Source: Clitopilus passeckerianus (lineage: Eukaryota; Basidiomycota; Agaricomycetes; Agaricales; Entolomataceae). Taken from it: a stretch of DNA of 64,000 bases. Location of the stretch: assembly GCA_944990035.1 (NCBI GenBank), contig CALYLX010000060.1, forward strand, positions 372,001 to 436,000, written 5' to 3'. Made by a program: the position numbers and the translations under genes. The notes beneath the pieces were generated by a model that ran no database searches, was not told where the DNA came from, and saw nothing but the letters and a program-made list of their open reading frames with translations. Shown in pieces: positions 23,568 to 36,557 of this stretch; position 1 is the stretch's first letter, and the number at the start of each line of letters is the position of its first letter.

Positions 23568-25056
23568 TCACACCTCTTCGTACGGTTGCACCTTTCCTTT
23601 CTCCTTGTCTCCATCCCGACTAGCCTGACTCCGACTTGGATCCCACATATCGGTTCTCGATCCATAAATGGTGGAGAGCTCTTCTTCCTCGTGCGTGGTG
23701 TGACCATCCCCGAAAAATATTGTTTCCAACCGCGTGCCAGGGTTGGATCGAGAATGGGGATTTGACTTCGGAGTGTGGACGCCCGTACGTACGATGACTA
23801 AGGAGAAGATTATACCAACCAGGGGTGTAGCCTATGACGATAGAGGGTAAGAACATGAGTCATCAAAGAAGATAAATGAGCGTGCCATGTCAATTATGAT
23901 TGGAACGGATCCTCTTCCTCCTTTCTCAACCTGAAGAACGATGATATAGGCGATAAGGTAAACCGTATTCAGGATGCCACTCTCAATTACGATGAGTGCA
24001 ATTGGGCGAAGCTTCGGACGATTAGACGGATTATACGTGTTCCGGCGACGACGCGAGACTGAGCGAGCAACGGGGATAACTGAGTTGGAAGGGGTCTGTG
24101 AATCCCCATGGGTACGGTCCGTGGTTTCTGTATGCCCGGACTGTGAGCTGTAGTGTACGTGATGTTTGCAGAACTGGCGGTCGATGTACCAGAGCCGATA
24201 CGCAACAAGAGCTACCGAAGGTCCTTCAGTTGGTGTGTGCGGGAGGGATGGCGTTGAAAGACTTACATGTTGCAATTACGTTGGCGATCAAGGAGAGGAT
24301 GAAAGTAACTAAGCCCCAGACGTATGCACGGACGAGAATGAACCTTCCGGCAACAAGGTGTTGGGTTGCCCAGATGGACATATAGCAGAGAACTATTATC
24401 ATCCGTGCCAATAAGTAAGGCGAAACCAACAGGTGGGGAACAGCCCGTACCAGCGCTAGCCAACGCGCAAAGCGAAGGAACTATGATTAACCACCAATTC
24501 CTCATCCAAACGATGTAGCATCTGTAAATCTGTATACAGTAATCAGCCCGCCTCCTCCTGTAAGGCTGAATGAAGCCTCACGTACCGCGATGAAGTCTCC
24601 AAGGATCATCATGGTAAAGAAAATCGCTCGCTTTGCAATATTTATGGGAAGTGTCAAGTCCAGTAGCAAGGCCTGCCGGTGGGGTCGATCAAGGTCAATG
24701 AAGGCATCGAATACAGTCTTCGTGTTAAGTGTAATTTGGACAGTAGCGAGGGCAAACATCAAGCTAGAACGGACGTCGGACGGTGTCGTGTTATTGAAAC
24801 CACTTGGTACGACGTACAGGGAGGTTATGATGTACGGCACATTCAAAGGTCCACCCCGGCGTTTCCAAAGGAGCCCATGGAGCGTAAAGATAGTCAGAAC
24901 GAAGAATACACCTGTGAGGTCGGTCTGTTAGAAAGGTGACGAATAAGGACTAGGAATGCAAAGGGAATGAAAAGGAAGGGGATGTGGCAATGTATACGAA
25001 CCATACAAACCGGCCTCGAAAACTAGACCAGCCAGTTCAGCGACGTCGTTCTGCAT
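23568..25056 (-). CDS. Multi-pass membrane protein, group 2 (MQNDVAEL type)
   Basis: Starts at ATG 25056 with MQNDVAELAGLVFEAGLYG. Then follow a KRRGGPLNVPYIITSLYVV exon, LMFALATVQITLNTKTVFDA with AKRAIFFTMMILGDFIAV, a MRNWWLIIVPSLCALASA exon, YMSIWATQHLVAGRF, ALVAYRLWYIDRQF with a basic loop, IVIESGILNTVYLIAYIIVL, EKGGRGSVPIIIDMA and a last exon beginning ATPLVGIIFSLVIVRTG. The hydrophilic tail ends in EEV at TGA 23568-23570. It matches the gene at 16901-18613 exon by exon with no visible lesion. The two copies probably arose by duplication, with group 1 genes between and around them. Function unknown. Confidence 0.78.
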
Positions 25057-26556
25057 GACGCAGCAATGGAGAGACAATGTTCGGGGGAAGGGTAAGATGC
25101 CTGTCAGTGTGAGTTCATAAAGGCTCCCTCGGTGTCGCTTGAGCTTGGGAGATCATCGACAGGAGGCATGTGATGGATTCTGTCGAATGATGGATGCAGG
25201 CTTCAAGTTGTCAGGGTCGCCCTCGTGTCGTGCAGTGACGGCAGCGATGCTTGGGTGCTGACCTTGGTTCTTTCTGAAAGCAGCCGGAATCGATCTCTTC
25301 GGAGTGGTGGGAGGCAGGAAATCAGTGATCAGTCGGGCGGAGACAATGCTGAAACGTTCACGACTGAATGTGCTACCGAAGTAAGGTAAATAACGTCTGT
25401 AACTCGCAACTGATATCGGCTGACGCTCTGAAGCTGAGCGAGGTTGGCTGATGGGAAGCATCAGTCCCAGATCGATCAGTTTCACTTGACCAGCGAAGGG
25501 TGCTGCGATCTCCACCTGTGACTGAACATGGCAGCTTCTAGGCTAACCCTGCTGACGTCCTTTGCGGTATTCGGTGCTTTTCTCATGTATTGTATGAATA
25601 GACTTGCATGAATGATTGCCTCAGATTCTGTATAAAAATTAAATTCGTTGCGGTTTGGAGATCGATTGATCCTCACCCGGATCTTCTTCGGCTTCGTGGC
25701 AACCACACAGCCACACCGTCATCTTTTCCCACCATCAAGCAAAATCATTTGAATCCGCCACCCTTTGGGCGGACCGTCATTCGACATTCGACTTTCAAGG
25801 CATCCTCCCACTATAGGCAGGAGAGTCAAGCCGCTTTGTTGAATATAGTGATTCTTTCTGTACGTTTGCCTACTAATCTTCCCATCGTGTAAAAACCTTA
25901 ACTCCATTCATAGCATCCATGGCTGTCTGAAGCCCACGTATGTAAGATGTAACAGCCGTGTGCCCCATAATATAATTGGCTCCCAGGCCCAGTTGAACCA
26001 GATCCGAAGTATTCACGTGCAATTGTCGTGATGTGTCAATTCTTAATTCCAGCGCGGCGGTGTGTTTTCAGCGGTTTGAAAGTTGATGGAATGACCCCGT
26101 AATCGATCTGTAGGCATATATAGTACGTAAACAGCGAAACTGCGGGGTGCATCCTCGTTCATTGACATAGCCTCTAGATTGAATTAACCCTTCCGCAGGG
26201 CCGAATGTCCTGGGTTCAAATGGCGTCGTCATCCCTCCCCTGCTTCCCCAAATCATCAGCAAACAATAGACCAGTCAAGCCGGCGTCGTTTCTCCAGCGA
26301 TTGTAAAAGAACTGCTCTGCGGATTGCCGACTGGCTGCACCGCCATTGCTCAGAGTCGTTCTGCGTTCCACATGACTGGTTGGGCGCCTATCTCGCCATG
26401 CCATCCCCTCGTGGTTGGGGCGCTCATGGCCGGAAGAGAGAACCATCCGATCGGCTGATATGATGACCAAGACCCCTTGTTCTCATATCGCCTTCCATAA
26501 AGATTAATCATGACCATGAAAATTGAAGTCAACCCCCAGCTTTCGAGCTTCCAGTA
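25057..26556. other. Intergenic, no gene seen
   Basis: About 1.5 kb without splice-consistent coding exons. Open frames at 25153-25515 (-) and 25608-25892 (+) have no recognisable motif. Confidence 0.4.
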
Positions 26557-27903
26557 ATGTTTTACGACCCTCCTGTTGCTGGGAAGCCCTTCCCAGACAG
26601 CATTCTACCTGCTCCGTTGACCGGAACCATTATCCTTGCCGGGTACAGCTTTCTCATCGGTAAGTCTTTGGCGTGGAAATCCTTCTCTTCTCTTCTAATG
26701 GGTACCAGGGGTAGCCTGCGCGCTTTTGTGCATCTCTTCTCTTCTCTTTCGGTCGGTTGAGCCTTTCTCATCCAACACTCGCCCTGACGCTTATGGAATA
26801 AACCAAGACAGCGTCAAGGTCGCAACCGTGCATCGTGGATCTTCTTTACAATGTCAACGCTCGGACTGGTTGCTCTGTTATTCTTCTCCGTAGCTGAGGT
26901 ACGACTCGGCGGCGAAGAGATTTCAAGGGTTTCTTGTCGGGGTAGTAGCTCCCAATCCGAACTAGCAACAGATGGAAATGGGTCTACGAGACGATGCGCT
27001 GCAATGGCGGGTGGTTCGTGGAAGGTGTTGCTTATCATTCAGGCTTTTCTGGTAAGTACACAACCCCTCTCGAAGCAGAATTACTCAACCATTTAGCCCA
27101 TCCTCAGTGATACAGCCATCCTATACCGAACAAGCATGATATGGCGACAGTCAATCCTTAGTGTCCTGCTGATGGCAGTATGGATTGCATCTTTCGGTTC
27201 GTACACAGGTCATTTCATGATGAAGGTCTTTTGGTTGAACATTCACAGTTTCAGGGGTTCTATACGTAGCCTTGTATCTTCGATCAATCCATGCCTCCCA
27301 AGGTCCACGTCAATGGCATACGGACCACGACGTTTCATTCCTATGCTATGCATTGATTGGTCTTTCTACGCTCTGTAACATTGTGGCCACGACGTTGACG
27401 GGTGCAAAGCTATGGTGCGTGTCCGTACCTTTCATCAGACATAGATTAACCATTCATCTCCCAGGTCCCACCGTCGATATCTGAGGAAAGACCTCGGGAT
27501 CCGACACCCCAAGATAACCCAGTCTCAGAGAGTTCTGGCGCTACTCGTTGAATCTGGCACCGTTTACTGCGTCTTCCAGGTACATACGTTCCTGCATCCA
27601 CCAATTCACTCGTCCTGATATCAGAGTGCAGCTTGTCTACATTGGGCTGGTTGTTGGGCAGCTCCCGGGTATACATATGGGAGTTGGTGTACACATCTCC
27701 GTTGTACGATCGATCTATACTGGAGTTTCGGTGTGTGGTCCTCTTCCGCTCAGCAAGGTGCCGCCGGATGACTGATCGTTTGAAATGTAGGGCTTGTATC
27801 CTGCTCTGTTATTTTTTGCGCTAAACGTGCAGGTACTGTGGCTTCCAGATGATGATGCCCTCGGAATCCTTGACTCGGTCGTCGCGACCTCCGTACTGGA
27901 CTG
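26557..27903 (+). CDS. Multi-pass membrane protein, group 1
   Basis: Exons join in phase from RNRASWIFFTMSTLGLVALL (starting 26819) through PILSDTAILYRTSMIWRQS, VLYVALYLRSIHASQ leading to CNIVATTLTGAKLW, SHRRYLRKDLG with LVESGTVYCVFQ, an LVYIGLVVGQLPG exon and terminal GLYPALLFFALNVQ, ending at TGA 27901-27903. A first exon 26557-26659 from ATG at 26557, ending AGYSFLIG, fits the phase. It lacks the DUF6533-like start of the 20.8 kb paralogue, and the first intron is unusually long at 159 nt, so the 5' end is uncertain. The gene faces the minus-strand group 1 gene at 28308-29664 tail to tail. Confidence 0.72.
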
Positions 27904-28307
27904 ATTCATTTATACCAATAAAGATTATACGTCCATAGAAATCCTCTGCGATTTGAAGCGGGGTAGTAACACTGCAATATCGGAATGATCAATTCACATG
28001 CTACAAACGTGAAAGTCGTTTCCCGACTATTCAGGTTCCGAACCACAACTAGAGGTCCCAGTGGATCCGACCAATGTCTCCCAGCTCCACGCCTCCAGAT
28101 TCGCTGCTGCTGCAAAGTGAATTCTCGGATTGGGTTTGCGTGTGTAGGCCGTAGAGAGAACCATGTCGAAATTGGTGCCCGCTTATGAGGAATACTGAGC
28201 ACGACACGAACTTCAACGGTTGTTCAGCAATAGTAAATTTCGACACCTTGAACCCGGCTGCCTTTCGTAGAGCAGACGACATTCTGAATCCCTCTACTAC
28301 CCATCTC

Positions 28308-29664
28308 TCAACTTCTTTTGCCACCTTCATTCGTTCCCAGGATGCTAACAATGCTCATAGATCGTGTTTCCCTGTATATGGCCTGGAGACTCAGCAAAAT
28401 CAAAACCACGCTTGGGTATATTCCCTGGGGGTTGTTACGTGGTCAGAAACCGCCATAAACCAAAGTATACCGAGAATAACTGACGCAAATGCCGGTGAAT
28501 ATTATCTGAAATAAGGACGTAATTGGGGCAAGCTTGGCGTATAGATCTGGGCGAGCACCCGCCACGGTTGTCAGGGTGCAGAAAACCACCTATGAACTAT
28601 GAGCTCATCGTTCATCCCGAAGCCGATCCTTCACACCTCGAAAACACAATATATAGATCCGGATTCAATGAGTAAGATAAGAATCCTTTCTGGATGCGAA
28701 ACTCTGCTGGAGCGTAGATTGACACCCATCCTTAGGAATTTTCGGTAGGACCTAAGTGAATCTAACATCAGGCTTCACTTGAAACTAGGTTCTCGATTTA
28801 GAGCATACCATAGCTTTACCGCAATTAGGGCGGTGGTAATAAGATGGCAGCATATTGAGGAGTAAATATACGCGTAGGGCATGAAATCAACCAATGGTAA
28901 GCGTTCGGAGGCTACTAGGACAGTAGTCTCAACCGTCAAGAAGTGCATGACCAAGCTAATAACTCCGATTGCTGGAACCAGTCTGAGGAAAATGTTTCTT
29001 TAGAGATGGGGAGACACTTACTAGTGGAGATCAGCCAAATGACGACTACCAATACGGCCAGTAGGGTATGTTGCCACAGAACTCGGGTCCGATAAACGAT
29101 AATGCTGTCGCTTAGCACTGGCTAAGCAATTATAAGTATTTTCTTTCACCCTTGAAGGTTTAAACCCACCAGAAAGATATGAAAGATAAAAATGACATCG
29201 ATCCACGCCTTAGCTATCTGCTCGCTGGTGCTATGAGGTGCAGTCATGCACAGTGAGCCTGTAGACTCAAAATCGTCGGGCGCAACGTAGGAGCAAACTG
29301 TCGCGGGAACAGCTCTCATCCTCTCCCGGATCTCTACCAGACATGTCATTAGGAGACCCAACAGGCCCACAGTTGTTGCTGAAAAGAGAATCCATGGAAC
29401 GAGTCCCCGTTTCCGGCGTTTACTGGAATAGGTACATCAATCAAGGCATCCGTGGGGGGCCGTCACGCTCACCAAAAGAGGTAGGTGGAGACGCATAGGA
29501 GGGCAAAAGAAAAGCCTGTTTATTGTTTAACAGACGAAATGCTACTTGACAATAGGCTCACCAACGATCACGCTTAAGGTGACATGACGGAGGACCTCGA
29601 GCTCAGGTGAAAGCCAATCAACGCTCCAAGTGGCGAGTGTCCCTGAGGTACCGAAAAGGGGCAT
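28308..29664 (-). CDS. Multi-pass membrane protein, group 1
   Basis: Starts at ATG 29664 with MPLFGTSGTLATWSVDWLSP and a helix ending VIVG. Next come GFSFALLCVSTYLF, KRRKRGLVPWILFSATTVGL, PVLSDSIIVYRTRVLWQHT, IGVISLVMHFLTVE leading to CCHLITTALIAVKLW, YRKFLRMGVNLR with LLIESGSIYCVFE, a VVFCTLTTVAGA exon and terminal GIYPSVVLILLSLQAIY, ending at TGA 28308-28310. All observed junctions keep phase. An upstream in-frame start at 29808 is possible. It appears intact. The family hallmarks are the same as in the other group 1 genes; the ligand or role is unknown. Confidence 0.75.
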
Positions 29665-32482
29665 CGAAGCGTGCTCGTCTCTCGCTGGAGGTCTCTTTAT
29701 GCATGAGATCACTATCAGATTGATTTGAGAACCGCCATTGCGAAACGCAAATCCTCTCCAGATGTGATTTGTCGTGAGAACGAGGCTGGACCGAAGGCAG
29801 GTGTGCAAGTGTAAAGTCCGCGTATGTCGTAATGACAGATGTTACTGTATGGCGACGACCGATGTCGTTTGGTGATGGAAGCCTTGAAAATGCAACACGA
29901 ATGCGCGCCCCATCATGCGCACATGAGGTCCGTTGATTGGTTTCTCCATGAAAGCACCTAAATGATAACCTCGCAGCTCGTGAGTGGCATTTACCCGCGG
30001 CTTTGACACAACCTGACCTCTCGAACTTAGAGAAGGCTGGCCAGGAAGAGAAAATAAACTAATTGCTGGGACGACTGGACAGATATCATTGGGGTCGATG
30101 ACACCGGAATGGGGTAAAAACAGACATCAACCGAATTGATAGCGGTGAACGTAACATAGATATCAGGATATGGAGGGGATGATGGACTACCAGCAGGAGG
30201 GATTACACCAACGGACGATCAAGACCCCGAGAGCAATGTAGTTGTAGATTCAGTGCTGTCGCAGTTCCAATCCCTAACAAGAAGAATACGACATAGAGAG
30301 AATTAGGAGCCCTTGAGCCCTTTTCAAATACAACGGGAAAACTACAGTAGACCTCGTGACCATCAAATTGATCAATCCAGTGTTTACTTGGGGATGTGGC
30401 CTGTGCTTCGCATGGCTGATTACGAGTCCGGAGTTTTCCTTCCAGCTTGGAGCCTTCGTTCTCGGTCCATAAATTGTAGCCAAAGCACCAAATTGTTGAT
30501 AATTCGACGTTTTTCAGACTGGAAGCCACTAGCACTGTCCCTTATTAAACGTCAATCCGGGGTGGGCGCTTGAGCCCGGTGGTACGTACTGAATCATGGG
30601 ACCCGTATATTTCCCGACGTTACTACGTTCTAAAACCAACTACAAGTTTCGATGAGTTTATCCTCAACGCTCTGCAAGGCTGGTCTATCGCCCAGTACTT
30701 ACAAGACGTTAGCCTCGCCATCAAACGTGTATATCAACTCAGCGAGTCGGGCTTAAAGGTCGGACAGCCATTCTGGCTACCTTTTGTAGACAGAACCTCG
30801 CTATGTCCTGAAACGCGCTAGGCTTGAAGGTTAGGCTGCCGTTCCAGTTGTAATCGTTGTGTTTACTAGTCTATGAAATACGAGTAGTGTTGTTGCGATA
30901 GAGAATAGCAAGGATATACCAATTTGGCACTAAGCAAGCCCTTGAGCTGAGACACAACTATAAATCGCCATGATTGGCCAACACACTGCCAAAACACGCT
31001 TCTCATGCAGACGTTTCTTTCGTGAGCAATTCATCGTAGAGGCACATCGCATAGGGACTCCTACGGCTTATCAGCGGCGTGGTATACAAGAAATTGCAGG
31101 TAACAAAGTAGTGTAGAATTACCTCGTTGAAAGGACCAAGGCTATCAAGACGACCTCCGCATGCGACTGGCAAGCATTCGTATGATTGACAGGTGCAGCT
31201 CGGCGAACAAGCCGAGATGATCACAACAGGGTGAACCACACGGTGCATTGCTATATGAAGCTTTAACGCCGAAACCATCGCGGACGAAACAACAAAGAAG
31301 GAAATTCGAACTAACCGAGCCAGTAATATGTACAGAACGTAAGCATCAGTGATGCAGACGACCGCGTAAAGGACCTCAGGGGAAAAAGGACTCCTCTTCC
31401 GTAAACTCCAGACTCGTAACGTTCGTGCTGATACTCGTAGTAGATGCTACATCTCCCTCTAGGACACGCAATCGGAGCTTTGACGTGCGAAAAGGGCCCA
31501 CTTCTTTGATGCAGAGTAGTAAAGATAGACCTGCGGCACGCACAAGCAAGCATCTACTCCACTTTCGAGGTATTTTCAAAAAGGCCATGTTCAACATTGA
31601 CAGGGTATGGAACTTCAGAGGATCGTCGGGTACAGCCGAAATTTCGAACAAGTGTGGCTGTAAGCATGGACTCCGACCTACGTAATCAAGATAAGATAAA
31701 TTCTCCCATCTTATCTCGCTTACGTGCCAAGAATCCGGAACTCGAAGCGAATTGTATTTGTTCGTCCCGATCCAACGATCTGTTTCTCTTTGGTCTTCCA
31801 CTTTAGCAGATCGACTAGGCAAATGCTTGGCTCTGCCTCTGTACACACCATAAGTAATATCTAGGACTTCCTGAATCGCTGTTCTCATTCGAACCTCCAT
31901 CGACTGCGACGCGTCTTGGCCTGGAGTTTGCTTTCCGCATCCCCTTGGGAAGCTTGGTACAGTCAGGTACTTCGACAACTAACGATTATTGTTTCGGTAT
32001 TCAACTAAAGTATATCAGTGTATCACTTACCAGGCACGCAGCCCCATTCATCTTGTCAAGGACCCTGGTGACGTTTATATCATTCCACTGGTGTCATTAC
32101 GCCGCAAGCAGACGGGCCACGAGGCACAGCCAAGGAGAATGAAGCACGTAACGGAGGGCTCTTTGCGAGTAAGTAAACCACGGCTTCGAATAACTCTTAA
32201 ACAAGCTCACATGGGAGACCGAACGCTCACGAATAGAGGCACCTTTGTCACTCCTCGAATGATTGGAGTACTTCGGAGGACACTGAAACATTATTCTTCA
32301 CAGCACAATACGAGGACATGATCTGACACGCCCGCACGTCTGCTGAGGCTATGTCGACAGGGTCCATCTCCATGAGGATGCATATATCATACCGAAGTGC
32401 AAGCTAACGCCGTGAGCTACCTTCCCCACATATTCTACTCGTAACTTACTTCGGCTGGCTTATTTCAGTGCTTGCGCCCCGG
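29665..32482. other. 2.8 kb without a confirmed gene
   Basis: Two longer open frames exist on the minus strand, 30203-30535 and 31376-31978. The first ends with a hydrophobic stretch (SLYVVFFLLGIGTATAL) that could be a membrane-segment relic. Neither shows family motifs or phase-consistent exons, so neither is called. Confidence 0.35.
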
Positions 32483-33880
32483 ATGGTAGATCTTCGTACG
32501 CGAGGTTGGAGTACTAACCGTCGTGCTCTTCCTGACGATGGTGTTGCATGGGATACTCTACTGGGACTATTTGGCCCGTTCGTGATTCCGATGGGTCCTG
32601 TTCTTCTTGGTACGTCTTACCTCAGATACCGCGGCCTTCTAATACTCAAGGTGCCATGATCAGGAATTTCCTTTGGAATGACGATTGCTTGCCTGGTTCT
32701 CTTCGCGTACGTCTAATTCGAGGCTTCCGCAAGTGGTTGAAGCACTATATGGCTGACTACGTCACAGCAACCTCAAACGACGGAGGCTGGCATCTTGGAT
32801 TATTCTGGGGTCCACCATCCTATGTTTGCTCAGCTACCAATTATACTCCATAATGCTGGTTCTTAGGTCCTTCGATGAGATTGCGTTTGACCTTTGCGTG
32901 GAAGATCTATCGGGTTGGGGCTGCGCCTCGTCTTCACGTGTTAAGGCGCTTAATAACATTGGGCTTCGTCTGTATCCTTGCTGGGTATGTGTATCTCACA
33001 CACTGTAGATAGCCTTTCTTAACGGAAGCGTGAACTTTAGCAAGTCATCAGTGACGGTATAATTGTTTATACGGCGGGGTCCATTTATCCGGGCAAACAG
33101 AGGGTTACGTTCGTAGTCTGGTTCTTATGGACGGGAACGCTGGGTAAGTGCAGATTCTAAGTATATATCATACCGTATCAATGCTGACGTCGAACGTAGT
33201 CGCTGGCATTTGCTGTATAGCCATAAAACCAGGCCTTACCCACTCGACCAATGCACTGTGGAGGGGATTCTCCGGGTTGTCATTTCTCACAAACGTTACG
33301 GCTACATTCCTCATCGCAGCCCGGCTATGGTGAGTCTCCCGACACACGGTCGAATATATAGTTCGCTGGACTGAACCAATCTCTTTTAGGGTTCACAGAA
33401 GGACGTTTGGAACGATCCTAGGTCTTCAGGCATCCAGCAGTCATATCTCGAGGGGAGAACGTATTCTCTTGACACTAGTCGAGTCAGGAGCAGGTTATCT
33501 GTTGGTTCAGGTGAGTTGAACGCGTAAATTATCACTTTGTGCCCCCGTTTATTGAATAGCTAAATCTAGTCATCGTATACTATACTTGAAGGTTATATCA
33601 AGGCCAAATCGGTTATGGGAATTATTGAGTTCAAGAACGAGCTCAGTTTTAACTTCTATACGAATGTAGAGAATGTTCTGCTTGGCCTCACGGTACGTGA
33701 GCCGTTCCAAAACAAGAACTATAGCATTGACATCACAATCACAAGGCGCTATATCCGGGACTGAACTTCATTCTTACTAAGGTTCAAGTACTTCGGGAGG
33801 ACTCTTCGGAGGTTATTAATTGCGTCACGACCACCAAGCACGAGCAAGAGGCGCCGCATAAACGAGTTGATACAACATGA
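32483..33880 (+). CDS. Multi-pass membrane protein, group 3 (tandem copy 1)
   Basis: Putative start MVDLRTRGW at 32483, leading to DTLLGLFGPFVIPMGPVLLG. Following exons give GISFGMTIACLVLF, KRRRLASWIILGSTILCLLSY, QVISDGIIVYTAGSIYPG, VAGICCIAIKP leading to FLTNVTATFLIAARLW, VHRRTFGTILGLQ with LVESGAGYLLVQ, an SSYTILEGYIKAKS exon and a last exon starting ALYPGLNFIL that ends at TGA 33878-33880. Phases agree throughout and no stop interrupts. It resembles group 1 in order of elements but has its own sequence signature (ISDGII, DTLLGLF). First of three same-strand copies. Function unknown. Confidence 0.7.
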
Positions 33881-34283
33881 CTTTCACTGATTCTTTCCCT
33901 TCGAGTTTTACATCCTACCGGGCTCCAAGAGAGCGAGGCAGCAGAGGTCCGGGGTACACGTTTTACTCTATACGATTGAATGTTTTTATTATTCCTAGAG
34001 AGACACCGTTCGCGCCCGACGACTCCAATGTACGACGATCGATTGTAGAATAGGGCAGCCTGATGAATCGGCCAAGAATTTTACTTTCGAAGTGAATCGT
34101 GTTCGATAAATAGAGTCAATGATCGCAAGATCGGCCGCTGTACGTTCAAAGCTTGTGGATCTATGAAGAGATTCCTACGCATATCTTGTCTAGCCACAAA
34201 CTTCAGATCGAAAACCGAGAACACACTTTTCTTCCACTGATTCTTCTCCGTAAGCGCCTTTGACATAGACTGGCCGAGCATCC

Positions 34284-35566
34284 ATGCTTGTTTGGCTATC
34301 TGTTCTCTCTACCTCGCTGTCACGTAATACCACACCTTATTTGATCAGTGGCAAGCTCGGGCATTTATGGTGAGGATTCTCATTCGGCATGATTGTTCGA
34401 TTCCTATTGACGCTATTTTACCTCACCAGGAATCTCCATTGCTCTTTTTGCATCCGCGGCCCATCTCTTCAGATTAGTACATTCAGGTTCCTGGGTATTC
34501 GTGTCCTCCTCTAACTCGATCACCCCCTATAAAAAAGCGAGCTTGAGGCAGCCTGCGATGATACTGGCTTCGGTCGCTGAAGCTTTCGTTCTCCTAACCA
34601 CTGCCAACTTTATGAGTTTAGCTATGAAGACATCAAGCCAGTTTCAAATAGTACTGGGGTATATAACGTCATCTCCTGGCGGAGTCCTCAGTCCATCCAA
34701 CCTAAGGCTAGCTTTCCAGCCCAACGACTACTATTACTTCACACAATATATCATCGTACGTGAATTATCGCAAAATTTCTGGATCCAGGACTAATAGGAT
34801 CAGCGATACCATTATTGTGTGGAGGACCGAGGCCGTATGATGGACCAACGCTCTATCGCATCTCTGGTCCCTGCCTACTGGCATCTATCTGTGAGTCATG
34901 CCTTTATTCGAAATCTGCTCTCCACTAACTCATAGATGCATTTCGTCTTATCGGTGCAGTCTTTGTTGAACACCGACAGGTGGGTTGGCCAATTCTACGC
35001 AATGGTTCACTCTCGCAGACGGTGAATGAGACCGGGCAGGCATTGCCGCTTTTAACCAATGTTCAATGACGTTCCTGGTGAGAGTCAGGCTTTGGTGAGT
35101 ATCCAATTTCATCAAACATCGTAGACAATAATTTCCCAGGTCTTATCGCAAGTGGTTCGTCAAGCACAACGCAGGCAGCAGCGGTAGCAGTTTTACAGAA
35201 ATACAGAGAAGAGTACGGCTGCTATTCGAAACAGGCACTCTGTTCTGCATCATCTAGGTACGTGTTCGTCACTACCTAGTAGGAACACAGGCCTAATATT
35301 CAGCAGTTCCTCGCAGTGGCTTACACGATTAATGTCGAGTTCCGTACCACCCAAGAGTTGCCTTGCAACAGTGCTTGTATTTTTGCTAGCTATGCGTTAA
35401 GTCGCATTCGCTATGTCCTCGCGGTCAATATCTCTTCCCCTGACACTCGAATCCATGTGCTTATTCAATAACACAGGCGAACGATTCCATCATCGTCCTG
35501 GTTCTTGTCTATAACAAGAGCTCGTTCTCGGATGTTGGCCAGGTTGAGTCCCCAAAGGAGGACTAA
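34284..35566 (+). pseudogene. Group 3 membrane protein, broken tandem copy 2
   Basis: Recognisable exons: GISIALFASAAHLF near 34440, an exon with SLAMKTSSQFQIVLG and YFTQYII near 34610-34755, ISDTIIVWRTEAV near 34800, GQALPLLTN near 35040, SYRKWFVKHN with LLFETGTLFCII near 35150-35255, and an ANDSIIVLVLVYNK end at 35566. Lesions relative to the third copy: in-frame TGA at 34838-34840, a one-base deletion just after the LLTN codons near 35063-35095, and a Gln to TAG change at 35255-35257 at the end of the ETG helix. Three independent hits make function unlikely. The position between two readable copies indicates tandem duplication followed by decay. Confidence 0.68.
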
Positions 35567-36261
35567 ATGATCGACAGCAGACGCAAAGCCGGGACGGCAT
35601 GGAATTGGATGCCATTCCCAAGACGTAGTTTCCTCCCATGTAAATTATCTCGACACTTTCATTCTATATTAATCTATCATTTACCCCGAACCAGGCAAAA
35701 AACTGACAGCTGTAACAGAACATGTGTTTACAAACGTAGTCATGTTCTATAGGGATGCCTTCGATTCGCTACCTCTTGATTGTTACCTCCTCGGACTTTC
35801 GCTCATGGAAGGGTACTCGTCTGTTGCCGACCAAGCGAGCTACTCGCCATATCTCGCTGAGACCGTGACGTCACTCTGTGTGAGAAATTGCCTGGAAACG
35901 GCCCAAATGCTGAACTTCATCGTCAAGGTTGCGCCCAACCAACCAGGTCAAATGAGCCCAGATTTTCGTGGATCTTCCTGACACATTCTATTCTCGGCTC
36001 AGCACGGTGTGATGCGTGATGTATGATCGTGACGCTCTCGGGCCTCCTATCCCTTCCTTCCAAGCTTCAAAGTACTTTGGCCTGGGCTAACGACGCTGCT
36101 TTTGAGGCACCGAGACGACCCAGATGAGTGGATGGTTGAAAATTACTACGACATTTCTCGCCCATGAATTATTTCAAACGGATGATGACCCGCTATGATC
36201 ACCCTCCGGGGACCCTGATTAGCGTATCGACTCAGAGCCAGAGCCATTCCTTGAACTCAGT
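35567..36261. other. Intergenic between group 3 copies
   Basis: An open frame at 35724-35981 has no recognisable motif. Nothing else is supported. Confidence 0.4.
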
Positions 36262-36557
36262 TTGTTTTGCGGATCCCTAACACATTTCACCATCCTTTTG
36301 CTACTGTTTTGCTACCTGTACCTAGCCCTCGGCGAGTCATCTCCTCTTGACGCTGTCTTCTCACAGTATTCCACGAATGCTCATCAAGGCAATTGGATTA
36401 CGGCTTCGGCGGCAACGACCCTGACGCATGTCAGACATGGCCTTGTCAGCACTTCTGGAGACAATTTAATAGAACCCAAAGCTGCGGCTCGTACACTGAT
36501 GTGGATAGCAAATTGTGCTATAATAGTGACTTGATTGGATGGACAGCCATCCCTTCA
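36262..36557 (+). other. Signal-like, Cys-rich reading frame ahead of group 3 copy 3
   Basis: A frame from ATG 36262 has a strongly hydrophobic start (THFTILLLLFCYLYLALGE). About 50 codons later a second frame continues with four cysteines (PDACQTWPCQHFW, QSCGSY, KLCYN) and runs in phase into the first exon of the membrane gene at 36558. One missing base near 36395 separates the two frames. This may be a frameshifted N-terminal ectodomain or the relic of a separate secreted protein. Confidence 0.35.

Noticed and set aside
26180..26230. tRNA-like GGTTCAAAT stretch
   Set aside because: Only a T-loop-like word; no matching acceptor stem, D-arm or anticodon arm could be folded around it.
31376..31978. 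200-codon minus-strand open frame
   Set aside because: No recognisable motif, no paralogue in the window and no phase-consistent neighbouring exons; could be chance.
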